Part shown: piece by piece, positions 7,592 through 16,326 of the stretch
How the letters are laid out: each line of letters opens with the position of its first letter
Position numbering within the stretch: the stretch's first letter is position 1
Assembly (NCBI GenBank): GCA_020636255.1
Contig: JACJYE010000016.1
Coordinates: forward strand, 1-64,000
Length of the DNA: 64,000 nucleotides
DNA from: Lewinellaceae bacterium
Lineage (GTDB): Bacteria > Bacteroidota > Bacteroidia > Chitinophagales > Saprospiraceae
Direction of reading: 5' to 3'
Notes under the pieces: model-generated
Told to the model about the DNA's origin: nothing
What the model saw: the letters and a program-made list of their open reading frames with translations, nothing else
The model's database searches: none
Made by a program: the position numbers and the translations under genes

Positions 7592-8917
7592 TTATACCAA
7601 AATACCCGCTATGGCCGCCGTGAGGAAACAAGCCACGGTACCCCCGATGAGGGCTTTAATGCCCAGCTCGGTGAGCGCGGTGCGCTGGCCCGGGGCGATA
7701 GCGCCGATTCCGCCGATCTGTATGCCGATGGAGGCGAAGTTCGCAAAGCCGCACAGGGCGTACGTGGAAATGATCAGGGATTTATACGACATGGCGGTTT
7801 CCAGCTTCTGCAGTTCCGCGTAAGCGAAAAATTCGTTGAGCGTGGTTTTCAGGCCGAGTAACTGGCCCACCAGGAGGATATCCTGCGAATGAACGCCCAG
7901 CACCCAGGCAAAAGGCGCGAAGATGATGCCCAGCAGGTACTGCATGTTGAAACCGTCGAACCGCCCCCCCGTTTTCTGCACCACGAGGTCGTTGAGGCCC
8001 GTCCAGGAGCCTACGCCGTTCTGGAGGATGTAGTTGAGCATGGAAATGAAAGCGGTAAAGACCAGCAGCATGGCGCCTACGTTGACCGCCAGCCTCAGGC
8101 CGTCGGTGGTGCCGCGCGAGATGGCGTCCAGCAGGTTGTTGCCCACATCCTGCCGGGGGATGTCCAGCTTCTGGTGCTCCATGTCGATCTCGCGGGTTTC
8201 GGGAAAGAGCATCTTCGCCGCCACGATCGCCGCCGGAGCGGAGATGATGGAAGCCGTGAGCAGGTGCGTGGCGAACATCTGCCGGGAGGCAGGGTCGTCG
8301 CCGCCGAGGAAGCCGACATAAGCGGCGAACACGCCGCCGGCGATGGTGGCCATGCCGCCCGTCATCAGGCACATGATCTCGGAGCGGGACATGTTTTCCA
8401 GGTACGGTTTGATGACCAGCGGCGCCTCGGTTTGCCCGATAAACACATTGGCCGCTGCTGCCAGGCTTTCAGCGCCCGTCAGCTTCATGGTGCGCGTCAT
8501 CACCCAGGCAAAGCCCTTGATGATCAGCTGCAGGATGCCCAGATAATACAGCACGGACGACAGCGCCGAGAAAAAGATGATGGTGGGTAAAACCTTAAAA
8601 GCGAAGATATAACCTACGGTCACCAATGCGCCGGCGCCGTCGGTCACCTGAGTGACGTCGGGCCAGGAGCCGAGCACGAAATTGGCGCCGGCTTCGGTGA
8701 AGTCGAGCACTACGACAAAAAAGCTGGCGATGAAGTCGAACAGTTTCTTGACCACCGGCACGCGCAGGATGGCGATAGCCAGTATAAACTGCAGCGCCAT
8801 GCCCATGCCTACCAGCTTCCAGTTTATGTTCCGGCGGTTGTTGCTAAGCAGGTAACAAACGCCCAGCATGACGACGATGCCCAGCATTCCGCGCAAAAGC
8901 CCTGTAAAAAACTCCAT
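7592..8917 (-). CDS. nupC: Concentrative nucleoside transporter (NupC/CNT family)
   Basis: A 441-residue inner-membrane symporter that imports nucleosides with H+ or Na+. The N-terminal hydrophobic helices, the gate region with the CNT signature GQTEAPLVIKPYL, the following MTGGMATIAGGVFAAYVGFL, and the C-terminal CGFANFASIGIQIGGIGAI are all as in the family, and the length is normal. It is divergent from uridine kinase with a shared 131-bp promoter region, so import and phosphorylation of pyrimidine nucleosides are probably linked. A CNT rather than an ENT or NCS1 protein is clear; substrate preference cannot be read. Confidence 0.9.
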   Translation of the reverse strand: MEFFTGLLRGMLGIVVMLGVCYLLSNNRRNINWKLVGMGMALQFILAIAILRVPVVKKLFDFIASFFVVVLDFTEAGANFVLGSWPDVTQVTDGAGALVTVGYIFAFKVLPTIIFFSALSSVLYYLGILQLIIKGFAWVMTRTMKLTGAESLAAAANVFIGQTEAPLVIKPYLENMSRSEIMCLMTGGMATIAGGVFAAYVGFLGGDDPASRQMFATHLLTASIISAPAAIVAAKMLFPETREIDMEHQKLDIPRQDVGNNLLDAISRGTTDGLRLAVNVGAMLLVFTAFISMLNYILQNGVGSWTGLNDLVVQKTGGRFDGFNMQYLLGIIFAPFAWVLGVHSQDILLVGQLLGLKTTLNEFFAYAELQKLETAMSYKSLIISTYALCGFANFASIGIQIGGIGAIAPGQRTALTELGIKALIGGTVACFLTAAIAGILV

Positions 8918-8942
8918 GGTTTTCTGTTTTGTCAGTACCGCT

Positions 8943-8950
8943 CAAATGTA
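8943..8950 (-). promoter_or_regulatory. Candidate -7 box of the nucleoside transporter
   Basis: On the minus strand TACATTTG matches the Bacteroidota -7 consensus TAnnTTTG and lies 26 bases before the nupC start. A TTG about 22 bases upstream could be the -33 element. Not tested. Confidence 0.4.
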
Positions 8951-9018
8951 GTAAACTTTTGCGGGTTAAAGGCAACCGCTTCCCTTTTCCAAAATTCCGA
9001 TATTTCGGAAAACTGAAC

Positions 9019-9026
9019 TAACTTTG
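9019..9026 (+). promoter_or_regulatory. Candidate -7 box of uridine kinase
   Basis: TAACTTTG fits the Bacteroidota -7 consensus TAnnTTTG and lies 23 bases before the uridine kinase start. No clear -33 TTTG at 19 bases; TATTTCGG lies in that area. Confidence 0.4.
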
Positions 9027-9048
9027 TGTAAACCAGCAGCGGCCATTT

Positions 9049-9753
9049 ATGAAACCACTGATCGTTGGCGTTACCGGGGGCAGCGGTTCCGGTAAGACCA
9101 CCTTCATACGAAAACTACACGAGCGATTTACCAAGGAAGAGCTCTGCATCCTCTCCCAGGACGATTACTACCGCCCGAGAGATGAGCAGTACTGTGATGA
9201 AAAAGGGATACACAACTTCGACCTGCCCCATTCCATCGACAAGAAGGCTTTTGTGCGGGATGTCAAAAAGCTGATGAGCGGCGAGGCCGTGCAGCGGCAG
9301 GAGTACACCTTCAACAACGATAATGCCACGCCGCGTTTCCTCACCTTCGAGCCGGCGCCGATCCTGCTGGTTGAAGGCATTTTCGTTTTCCACTTCAAAA
9401 AGATCCGCAACCTGCTCGACCTCAAGGTGTTCCTGCACGCCAAGGAGAACCTCAAAGTGATCCGCAGGATCAAGCGCGACCAGGTGGAGCGCAACTATCC
9501 GATCGAAGATGTACTGTACCGCTACGAGCACCATGTTCTGCCCACTTTCGAGCGCTACATCAAACCTTATATGGACGAGGCCGACCTGGTGATCAACAAC
9601 AACCAGAAGTTCGACTGGGGGCTCGAAGTGCTTTCGGGTTTCCTCGAAACATATCTGCGCAACCTGCACAGCCCGCAGGCCGGCGAGGCGGATGAGCTGG
9701 AAGAGCTGGACGGCCGGGCATGGCCTGGCCAGCACCAGGAAGGTTATGAATAG
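9049..9753 (+). CDS. udk: Uridine kinase (uridine/cytidine kinase)
   Basis: A 234-residue cytoplasmic kinase that phosphorylates uridine and cytidine with ATP or GTP in pyrimidine salvage. The Walker A motif GGSGSGKT is at residues 9-16. LSQDDYYRP and FDLPHSIDK correspond to the nucleoside-binding segment, and the lid carries RRIKRD. The acidic tail beyond residue 215 (AGEADELEELDG) is an extension not typical of the family. The last 8 bases overlap the start of the beta-barrel gene, suggesting translational coupling. Divergent from a nucleoside transporter, consistent with uptake and trapping of nucleosides. Confidence 0.9.
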   Translation: MKPLIVGVTGGSGSGKTTFIRKLHERFTKEELCILSQDDYYRPRDEQYCDEKGIHNFDLPHSIDKKAFVRDVKKLMSGEAVQRQEYTFNNDNATPRFLTFEPAPILLVEGIFVFHFKKIRNLLDLKVFLHAKENLKVIRRIKRDQVERNYPIEDVLYRYEHHVLPTFERYIKPYMDEADLVINNNQKFDWGLEVLSGFLETYLRNLHSPQAGEADELEELDGRAWPGQHQEGYE

Positions 9754-10840
9754 GGCCGGCAGGATGCGATGGCTGGGCCTCACTGCCTTTTTTCTGCTGT
9801 CCATTGCCGGGCTGAAGGCCCAGCTGGCCTCCGGCGACTGGATTGCCGATGCTTCGGGCGGCTACCGTTACGCTTCACTCCGGCAGATCAGCCAGGCCGT
9901 GCACGAATACTCCTTTTCCGCCGATGCCCATTTTTTTCCTCTGCACCGATTGGCCCTTGGAGCCCGCCTTTCCAACACCTTTGTCGCGCTGAACAACGAT
10001 TTTCTGCAAAGCTCGGCCCTGCTCTTTTCCATCGAGCCCAACCTGCGCTATTACGTGCTGGACGGCCGGCTGCCGCTTTTCGTGCAGGGAGGGTATTACT
10101 GGCAACAGGAATTGCTCAGCATCTCACTGGGCGCCGACGATAACGCCAGCGCCAACAGCCGCGGCTTTTCGGCGGGGCTGGGCGCTAATATCTTCACTTC
10201 AGGCAGGGCCTGCCTCGAAGGCCTGCTGGAGTTTAGCTACCGCGAACTGAATGCCGCCCGGCAGCCGGATTTCCGGGACATCCGCCGGAGCTGGAGCCTG
10301 GGCCTGCGCCTGCGCACCTGGCTCTCGGAAAGCCCCGAAGGCGCTCCGTTAACGGGCCCGGGGCTGGATGCCGTCAGCAGCGGCGGCTGGATGGCCGGCG
10401 GCAGGGCCAGCGGAGCGCTGATATTCAATGAACCAGGGCCCTTCGCCATTGCCGCTACCGGCGGCATCTTTTTGGTAGACCGCTTTGCCCTTGGGCTTTC
10501 GCTGGAAATGACGGGAGCCCCCCACACAGACGACTATTCCCGCTCGGTAGAGCCCTTTGCGCGTTACTACCTGCCCGTCGACGACAATACCCTTCTATTC
10601 CCCACCCTGGGGTATACGCGTGGAAAAAGCGAGGCGATCAGCCCCTTCGGCTTCGAGAGTTATTATTTCAACACCTGGCGGCTGGGCATGGGGATGGATA
10701 ATTTCCTGTCGGAAAAGATCGCGCTGGAGCTCGTGTTCAACCTGGCCGGCAGGAATATCACCCCCGCTGTCTCCGCCGCCGGCCGCCGTGAATTCGACCT
10801 GTCGTTCGGGCTTACCGTGGGCATCATGGGGTATTGGTAG
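9746..10840 (+). CDS. Outer-membrane beta-barrel protein with two similar halves
   Basis: A 364-residue exported protein. A signal peptide (RWLGLTAFFLLSIAGLKAQ) precedes two successive regions of about 160 residues, each built from alternating amphipathic strands: WIADASGGYRYASL with LGARL and LRYYVL in the first, and WMAGGRASGALIF with LGLSLEM and FARYYLP in the second. Each half ends near an aromatic strand; the C-terminus is LTVGIMGYW. This looks like a duplicated eight-stranded-barrel-like unit (OmpX/OMP_b-brl type). The start overlaps the udk stop in ATGAATAG. A further ATG lies six codons on. Function unknown; a passive channel for nucleosides is speculative. Confidence 0.7.
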   Translation: MNRAGRMRWLGLTAFFLLSIAGLKAQLASGDWIADASGGYRYASLRQISQAVHEYSFSADAHFFPLHRLALGARLSNTFVALNNDFLQSSALLFSIEPNLRYYVLDGRLPLFVQGGYYWQQELLSISLGADDNASANSRGFSAGLGANIFTSGRACLEGLLEFSYRELNAARQPDFRDIRRSWSLGLRLRTWLSESPEGAPLTGPGLDAVSSGGWMAGGRASGALIFNEPGPFAIAATGGIFLVDRFALGLSLEMTGAPHTDDYSRSVEPFARYYLPVDDNTLLFPTLGYTRGKSEAISPFGFESYYFNTWRLGMGMDNFLSEKIALELVFNLAGRNITPAVSAAGRREFDLSFGLTVGIMGYW

Positions 10841-10858
10841 GAATATGCGGAAATGCAG

Positions 10859-10910
10859 GAGTGCTTAATGTTGAATGCTAGCCTCAGCCGGTATTCAACA
10901 TTAAGCACTC
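10859..10910. terminator. Bidirectional hairpin between convergent genes
   Basis: A perfect 18-bp stem, GAGTGCTTAATGTTGAAT and its complement, with a 16-base loop, placed between the beta-barrel gene and the converging choice-of-anchor protein gene. The U-tract is weak, so termination efficiency is uncertain. Confidence 0.6.
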
Positions 10911-10922
10911 AGCCAAAAGTTA

Positions 10923-13298
10923 TTACTTCACTTTCACCAGCCTGACGGCCTGCGCCAGCTGCCCGTCCACCACGAGGCGGGCCCAGTAGACGCCGGCGGG
11001 AAGCTGTGCGCCTATGTTCACCTGCCCCTGGGTGTCCTGCAGTTCAAAGTGCTGTATCTCTTTTCCGAAAGCATCGTATACCTGGATCGCAGCCGGGCCG
11101 GAAGGCTTATCCAGCGAATAGGCCAGCGTAGCTGCAGCCCCGAACGGGTTAGGGTAGGCATCCAGGCTGGTTTTTGCCAGCAGATCACCCGTGCCGGTCG
11201 TGCCGCGCTCCTCAACAAGGACCTGGTCTACGCCGGCTTCCACGAGGTGGCCGCTCTGAGGGAGGTCGGAGGTTTCAAAGATCAGCCGCACCTGGCCGGT
11301 GAGCGTGATGAAATCGGCCAGGTGGATCTCGCCGGAGTTGCGCCACAGGCTTTGCGATTGGGTGATATTGTTCAGCACGGCTTCCTGCGTACCATTGGTG
11401 ACGCGGATGGATAATGCATCGTTGGGCTGGCCATTGCCTCCGCCGTTGTAGAACCAGTACCGGTAGGTTAAGACGGGGTCGATATACTCCGACAGGTCCA
11501 TAACAGGGGATGAAAGGGTAACAATTCCATTGTCGACATCGTCAGTGCCGATATCGCCGCCGCCGTTACCGGTCACGTAACAGTCGGTACCCAGGTCATT
11601 GGGCGCATCGTATTCCGGGTTCACCTGGCTGTTGTTGGAGTAGGTGCCTATGGGTTCGCCCCGCGTCCAGAAGCCGGTTGTGGCGTCCTGTGACGTCGCC
11701 GTCCAGCCCAGGTCGAAGACGAAGTCATCCTGGTAACCCCGCTCCAGCTCGATGGTGACGCTGGTGTTGCCGCTGAGGCTCACATTTTCGACTTTGCCGT
11801 GCAGGTAACCCCACTGGCCGGCGAAGATGTTGTAAGTACCTTCGATGACGGAAGAGAAACTGAAATTGCCGTTGGCGTCGGCCGTTGTACTATAAGAGAG
11901 CGTTTCGCTCTGGGCGACGACCTGAGCGCCCGGCACCGGCTGGCCATTGCCTTCCTGTATAGCCAGGCCGGCAACGCTGAAGGACGCCAGCGGCGCCAAT
12001 TCCACATCCAGTTCGGTGAGTTGCCCGTTCTCGAGATCTACGGCTATGGTTTTGTCGTAGTAACCCGCCTTGGAGTATTTGACATCGAAAGTGCCGTTGA
12101 GCGCCTGGCCGGTCTGGTAACGGCCGAAAGCGTCGGTAGTGCCCAGGTTAGGCTGGCTGGAGTTGATCTCCACTTTGACGTTTGGCAGCAGGGCCCCTGT
12201 GATGGAATCCCGCACTGTGCCTTCCAGCCAGCAGGCCCGCACGAAGTTGGGCTGCAGCACATACAGTCCGTTGCCGATGTCGGATACCAGGACCGTTTGG
12301 GAAGGAAGGAAGGGGTAAAGCCCCCAGGCGCCGTCGAAGCCGCCGTTGCCGCCCAGCCAGGTGTCGTAGTTGCCGACCTCGATCAGGTTGGAGGGGCGCG
12401 ATGCGTCGACGACGCGGCCACCGTCGGTATAGTAGGAGATGAGCAGGTAGTCGTTCCACACGTGAACGTTGTGTGGGATGACTCCCTGGTTGATCGTGCC
12501 GACAGGCCGGTATTCGTCCAGCTCGGCAATATTGCCCAGGTCGGAGATGTCGTAAGCCGCTACGGGGGCATTGGCGATCTCATCGGTCGTAAAGGCCACG
12601 CTCTGTTCGTCGTTCAGCCAGATGTTGTGGGTGAAAGCATAGGGCGTAGGCTGTGTGGCCAGGAGCTGGATGTTTTGTTTGTCCGTAACATCGTAGATGG
12701 CCATTTGCCCTTCATAGATCTCCGAAGAGAACATCCGGTTGTTGATGGTGTATACGTCGTGGGCGTAGATCGGCGGCGCTGCCGAGGTGAATTCCGGTTC
12801 ACCGGTATCCGTATCTACGTTGAGGATCAGCAGGCCGCCGCTGTTGATGTTGCAGCCCGCGAGGTAACAATAGCCGTACTCGTCGATATAGAGGTTGTGG
12901 CACGACGAAAGAGGGCCGAGGTTGGGCAGCGTAGGCGCCCATTCGATATAGGAAACATTATCCGGCAGGCCGGACAGGTCGATCACCAGCAATCCGTTGC
13001 TGGTTTCATTGGTCACATAAGCGAAATGGCCCCAGGTCTTGATATCGCGCCAGATGGAGTTAGGCCCTGGTACGAACTGCACCTCAGCGGCGTTACTCGG
13101 GTCTTCGAGGCTCACAATGGAAACGCCGTTCCTAAGGCCTACGATGCCGTATTCGATGCCCGTTACCGGGTCGGCCCAGCCCCACACATCGTTGAGGTCC
13201 ACGTTGTACTGGACGTGTGATAACAGGGACATATTGAGTTGCGCTGAGCTGAAGAAGTAGGAGCCTGCAAAAAAGAGCAGTAGGAGTGCTTTTTTCAT
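10923..13298 (-). CDS. Choice-of-anchor B family protein with T9SS sorting domain
   Basis: A 791-residue secreted protein. A signal peptide (KKALLLLFFAGSYFFSSAQ) is followed by a beta-propeller of the choice-of-anchor B type (repeated VWGWADP, HNLYIDEYGYCYLAG, AHDVYTINNRMFSSEIYEG, HNVHVWNDYLLISYYTDGG). Two carboxypeptidase-regulatory-like beta-sandwiches (EGTVRDSITGALLPNVKVEI and the AIQEGNGQPVPGAQV region), a jelly-roll-like region with DDFVFDLGW, and a T9SS type A C-terminal domain (AYPNPFGAAATLAYSL ... GVYWARL) follow. It is exported by Sec, then by the T9SS, to the cell surface or medium. No catalytic site is visible. The ATG at the signal peptide is chosen over an upstream one that would add 35 non-signal residues. 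Confidence 0.85.
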   Translation of the reverse strand: MKKALLLLFFAGSYFFSSAQLNMSLLSHVQYNVDLNDVWGWADPVTGIEYGIVGLRNGVSIVSLEDPSNAAEVQFVPGPNSIWRDIKTWGHFAYVTNETSNGLLVIDLSGLPDNVSYIEWAPTLPNLGPLSSCHNLYIDEYGYCYLAGCNINSGGLLILNVDTDTGEPEFTSAAPPIYAHDVYTINNRMFSSEIYEGQMAIYDVTDKQNIQLLATQPTPYAFTHNIWLNDEQSVAFTTDEIANAPVAAYDISDLGNIAELDEYRPVGTINQGVIPHNVHVWNDYLLISYYTDGGRVVDASRPSNLIEVGNYDTWLGGNGGFDGAWGLYPFLPSQTVLVSDIGNGLYVLQPNFVRACWLEGTVRDSITGALLPNVKVEINSSQPNLGTTDAFGRYQTGQALNGTFDVKYSKAGYYDKTIAVDLENGQLTELDVELAPLASFSVAGLAIQEGNGQPVPGAQVVAQSETLSYSTTADANGNFSFSSVIEGTYNIFAGQWGYLHGKVENVSLSGNTSVTIELERGYQDDFVFDLGWTATSQDATTGFWTRGEPIGTYSNNSQVNPEYDAPNDLGTDCYVTGNGGGDIGTDDVDNGIVTLSSPVMDLSEYIDPVLTYRYWFYNGGGNGQPNDALSIRVTNGTQEAVLNNITQSQSLWRNSGEIHLADFITLTGQVRLIFETSDLPQSGHLVEAGVDQVLVEERGTTGTGDLLAKTSLDAYPNPFGAAATLAYSLDKPSGPAAIQVYDAFGKEIQHFELQDTQGQVNIGAQLPAGVYWARLVVDGQLAQAVRLVKVK

Positions 13299-13516
13299 AA
13301 ATCTGTTAGATGGTTCAGTGAATAAATAGCGTAGGCGGGTTTTCAGGGCACACAAATATAAAAGGATTATGCTCTTTTGAGGGTATGCATTCCCGGCCAC
13401 CACGGCAATTGTTAAACGGCAGACACAAGTGAGCGAAGAATACTGGCCCCGATCTTACATTTCTTGTAAGAGCTGAATGATATATTTCCTTACCTTCGGA
13501 GCAAATGTAGATCGGC

Positions 13517-13858
13517 ATGATGAAAATTTACCACAACCCTCGTTGCCGGAAAAGCCGGGAAACACTGGCCTTGCTGGAGGACAATGGAATAAAGCCCGAG
13601 ATCGTCCTCTATCTCGACCAGCCGCTTTCCCGGGCGGAACTCCAGAACCTGCTGAAGAAACTGGACCTGTTGCCTTCCGAGGTTGTCCGCAAGGAGGAAC
13701 AGCTGTTTAAGGACAGCTATAAAGGCAAGGCGTTATCCGAAACGGAATGGCTGGACGTATTGCTGGAACACCCCAGGCTGATGCAGCGCCCCATCGTGGT
13801 GCGGGGTGAAAGGGCCGTGCTGGGCCGCCCGCCTGAGAAGGCCCTGGAATTGCTGTAA
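13517..13858 (+). CDS. arsC: ArsC/Spx-family thioredoxin-fold protein
   Basis: A 113-residue protein of the ArsC/Spx family. It matches glutaredoxin-coupled arsenate reductase: the N-terminal active site NPRCRKSR with Cys10 (CxxS), the segment LSRAELQNLLKKLD, VVRKEE, and the conserved C-terminal PIVVRGERAVLGRP. It would reduce arsenate to arsenite using glutathione/glutaredoxin, or act as a YffB/Spx-like regulator; sequence alone cannot separate these. No arsenite exporter or arsR is adjacent, so a resistance operon is not supported. A second ATG directly follows the first. Confidence 0.8.
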   Translation: MMKIYHNPRCRKSRETLALLEDNGIKPEIVLYLDQPLSRAELQNLLKKLDLLPSEVVRKEEQLFKDSYKGKALSETEWLDVLLEHPRLMQRPIVVRGERAVLGRPPEKALELL

Positions 13859-13895
13859 GCATAGTTACGTTGCAGTAAAAAATAAAAGCCGTCGT

Positions 13896-15065
13896 ATGTA
13901 TCGCCGCTTCCTCCTGTATGTGTTTTTTCTCTCCCTGTCCGTTATGGGGTGCGGCCCTTCCGCGCCACGCCGGCAGGGCAGCCTGGAGGCGAAGCTGCTG
14001 GAGGCCATCGCATCGGGCAATGCGGCTTTGGCCGACTCCTGCCTGCGCGCCGGCGCCAGCCCCGATGCGCGCGATGCACGCGGCCTGCCGGCTATTCTGC
14101 TGGCTGCCCGGGCTGGCCAGGTGGAGATCGCCGCCGCTCTGCTGCAACGCGGCGCCATGGCCGACGACAGCCGTTCGGATGCTTTCGGGAGCACGGCCTT
14201 AATGGAAGCCAGCGCGCATAACGATACGGCTATGGCGCAACTGCTTCTGGATAACGGCGCCGATGTGCACCACCGCGATACCTTCGGCGACCCTGCCCTC
14301 AACTGGGCCGCATATTACGGCCATATCGGTTATGCCAATGTACTGCTTCGATACGGCGCCAGCTGGGATGTACAAAGCCGCAATGGCAGCGCCCTCGATA
14401 TCGCTGCGCAACAGTGGCATCTCGATCTGCTCGACTTCTTTATCGGCAAGGGAGCCGGCACTCCTCTGGAAACGGAGGCCGAAAAAGCTTTGCTCCGGTC
14501 CATCAAGCAGGGGCGCGTCAGCGAAACCCGGCAGTGGCTCGACAAAGGGGGTTCGCCCAATCAGGCAGACGAGCTCGGCACGCCCGTACTGCTTTGGGCC
14601 GCCGCCAATGGCCGCGAAGAGATTGTGGAGCTCCTGCTCTCCCGGGGCGCCAGCCCCGATGTGTCGAACAGGGCGGGGTATACGCCCCTGGGCGCCGCCG
14701 CGCGCTTCGGCCATACCGCTATTGCCAGCAGACTGCTGGACTTCGGCGCCGGCTCCAATGCCGCCGGCGCGCCCTATCATATCACGCCGCTCATGTGCGC
14801 AGCTATGGGCGGCCATGCAGGTATCGGGGAATTGCTGCTCAACAGCGGCGCCTCGATCGACGTACAGGATACCAATGATGGTTTCACCGCCCTGATGTAC
14901 GCCACCGCCGAAGGCCATAAGGATATGGTGCGGCTGCTCATCCGTTACCGGGCCAACCCCTATATCAAATCGCACGACGGCACCGGCCTGTACGAGCTGG
15001 TCAGTTATGCCGCCGACCCCGAGCTGGCGAAGATCATCGAGAGCTATGTAATGTCACGGCAGTAA
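13896..15065 (+). CDS. Ankyrin-repeat lipoprotein
   Basis: A 389-residue predicted lipoprotein (YRRFLLYVFFLSLSVMGC, lipobox VMGC) made of about ten ankyrin repeats, for example GLPAILLAARAGQVEIAAAL, GSTALMEASAHNDTAMAQLL and GYTPLGAAARFGHTAIASRL. The scaffold presumably binds a protein partner at the periplasmic face or cell surface. The stop codon overlaps the start of the mcrC gene by one base (TAATG), so the two are probably cotranslated, although lipoprotein and nuclease would act in different compartments. In Bacteroidota, ankyrin lipoproteins are sometimes paired with catalase or toxin-like genes; nothing like that is seen here. Confidence 0.8.
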   Translation: MYRRFLLYVFFLSLSVMGCGPSAPRRQGSLEAKLLEAIASGNAALADSCLRAGASPDARDARGLPAILLAARAGQVEIAAALLQRGAMADDSRSDAFGSTALMEASAHNDTAMAQLLLDNGADVHHRDTFGDPALNWAAYYGHIGYANVLLRYGASWDVQSRNGSALDIAAQQWHLDLLDFFIGKGAGTPLETEAEKALLRSIKQGRVSETRQWLDKGGSPNQADELGTPVLLWAAANGREEIVELLLSRGASPDVSNRAGYTPLGAAARFGHTAIASRLLDFGAGSNAAGAPYHITPLMCAAMGGHAGIGELLLNSGASIDVQDTNDGFTALMYATAEGHKDMVRLLIRYRANPYIKSHDGTGLYELVSYAADPELAKIIESYVMSRQ

Positions 15066-16306
15066 TGAATGCGCAGGCCATACAGGTGTTCGAGCACCAG
15101 CAGCTCCGCATCGGAGGACAGGCAGGCGGGGTGCTCTTTCGGGAGGAGCATTACCAGGCGCTGGCCCGGTATTACCCCCGGCACGAAGGCCGTTATTATA
15201 CCCTTCAGCCCGAAGGGGTCCGCTTCACCAGTTATGTAGGGGTGCTGCAGGTGGGCCCGCTGGCTATCGAGGTGTTGCCCAAGGTGAGCCGCGGCGGAGG
15301 CCCGCAACCCGAAGACTGGCAGCGCCTGCTGCTGGACATGCTGAGCGCCTGCCGCTTCCTGAAAGCCGAACCGCTGGCGGCCGCGGGCCTGCAATTGCGC
15401 CCCAATGCGCTGATGGAGCGCTATCTCTCCATGTTCTTCGACGAAGTGGAAAGCCTGCTCCGGCAGGGCCTGGTAAAGGAATACCGCAGGAAAGAAGGGG
15501 AGCTTCGCGCCTTGAAAGGGCGCCTGCTCTTCCAGAACCTGGCCCGGGCCAGCCATGTCCACCGTGAAAAATTTCCCGCCAATTACGAGCAATATACCTA
15601 CGGGCATCTCTTCAACCGCATCATCAACGGCGCCTTGCAGGCCCTGCGGCACTTCCCGCTGGGGCCGGGGCTGGAGGTGCGCCTGCGGCGCCTGCTCCAC
15701 CATTTCCCGGAAACGGAATTGCCTGCCGCTGCCGATCTGTTACGGGAACGCCTGGATTTCGGGCGCAAAACCCTGCGGTACCAGACAGCCGTGGAAGTGG
15801 CGCTGCTCATTCAGAGGCAGTTCCAGCCCCAGCTCCGCGCAGGCTCCTATCCGCTGTTTGCCCTGATGTTCGATATGAACGCGCTGTTCGAAGAATACGT
15901 CTACCGCCAGTTGTCGGCCCTGCGGCTGCCCGGCCTGCGGGCCGTGCGCCAGGTTACGCGCCCCTTTTGGGAGCGCCACTACCTGCAACCGGATATCGTG
16001 GTGGAATACGAGGGCAGGCGTTATGTGCTGGACACCAAATGGAAGGCATTGCAACGCCCCAGCCCCTCTATGGCCGACCTGCGGCAGATGTACGTCTACG
16101 CCCGTTATTTCGATGCGCCCCGGGCGGTTCTGCTTTATCCGCAGGCTTCCGGCCTGGCGGACAGCGCCGCCACGCCTTTTGCCGCCGACAGGGTAGAAGA
16201 ACCCCTGTTGAGCTGTCAGGTAGTTTTCGTGGACGTAATCCGCGACGGGCTGCTCAACCGGGCGCTTGGATTGGAAATTCTGGAAAAAATTGGGGCGGCC
16301 AAATAG
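15065..16306 (+). CDS. mcrC: McrC-family nuclease without adjacent McrB
   Basis: A 413-residue protein of the McrC/McrBC endonuclease subunit family. In the classical system McrC binds the McrB GTPase and cuts DNA between modified sites. The N-terminal DUF-like part (FTSYVGVLQVGPLAIEVLPK) and the C-terminal PD-(D/E)xK nuclease core, with Asp310 in QPDIVV and Asp323-Thr-Lys325 in LDTKWK, are both intact. No McrB-type GTPase (AAA with MNTADRS-like motif) is next to it. The preceding gene is an ankyrin lipoprotein overlapping by one base, and the next gene converges 20 bp away. Either the partner lies elsewhere, or this is a solitary McrC-like nuclease. Confidence 0.8.
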   Translation: MNAQAIQVFEHQQLRIGGQAGGVLFREEHYQALARYYPRHEGRYYTLQPEGVRFTSYVGVLQVGPLAIEVLPKVSRGGGPQPEDWQRLLLDMLSACRFLKAEPLAAAGLQLRPNALMERYLSMFFDEVESLLRQGLVKEYRRKEGELRALKGRLLFQNLARASHVHREKFPANYEQYTYGHLFNRIINGALQALRHFPLGPGLEVRLRRLLHHFPETELPAAADLLRERLDFGRKTLRYQTAVEVALLIQRQFQPQLRAGSYPLFALMFDMNALFEEYVYRQLSALRLPGLRAVRQVTRPFWERHYLQPDIVVEYEGRRYVLDTKWKALQRPSPSMADLRQMYVYARYFDAPRAVLLYPQASGLADSAATPFAADRVEEPLLSCQVVFVDVIRDGLLNRALGLEILEKIGAAK

Positions 16307-16326
16307 GGTTACAAGCGCTAAAGAGG

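Noticed and set aside
13517..13858. Arsenic resistance operon with the ArsR gene
   Set aside because: The ArsC-like gene and the ArsR-family gene are about 38 kb apart, and no arsenite exporter or acr3/arsB gene was seen.
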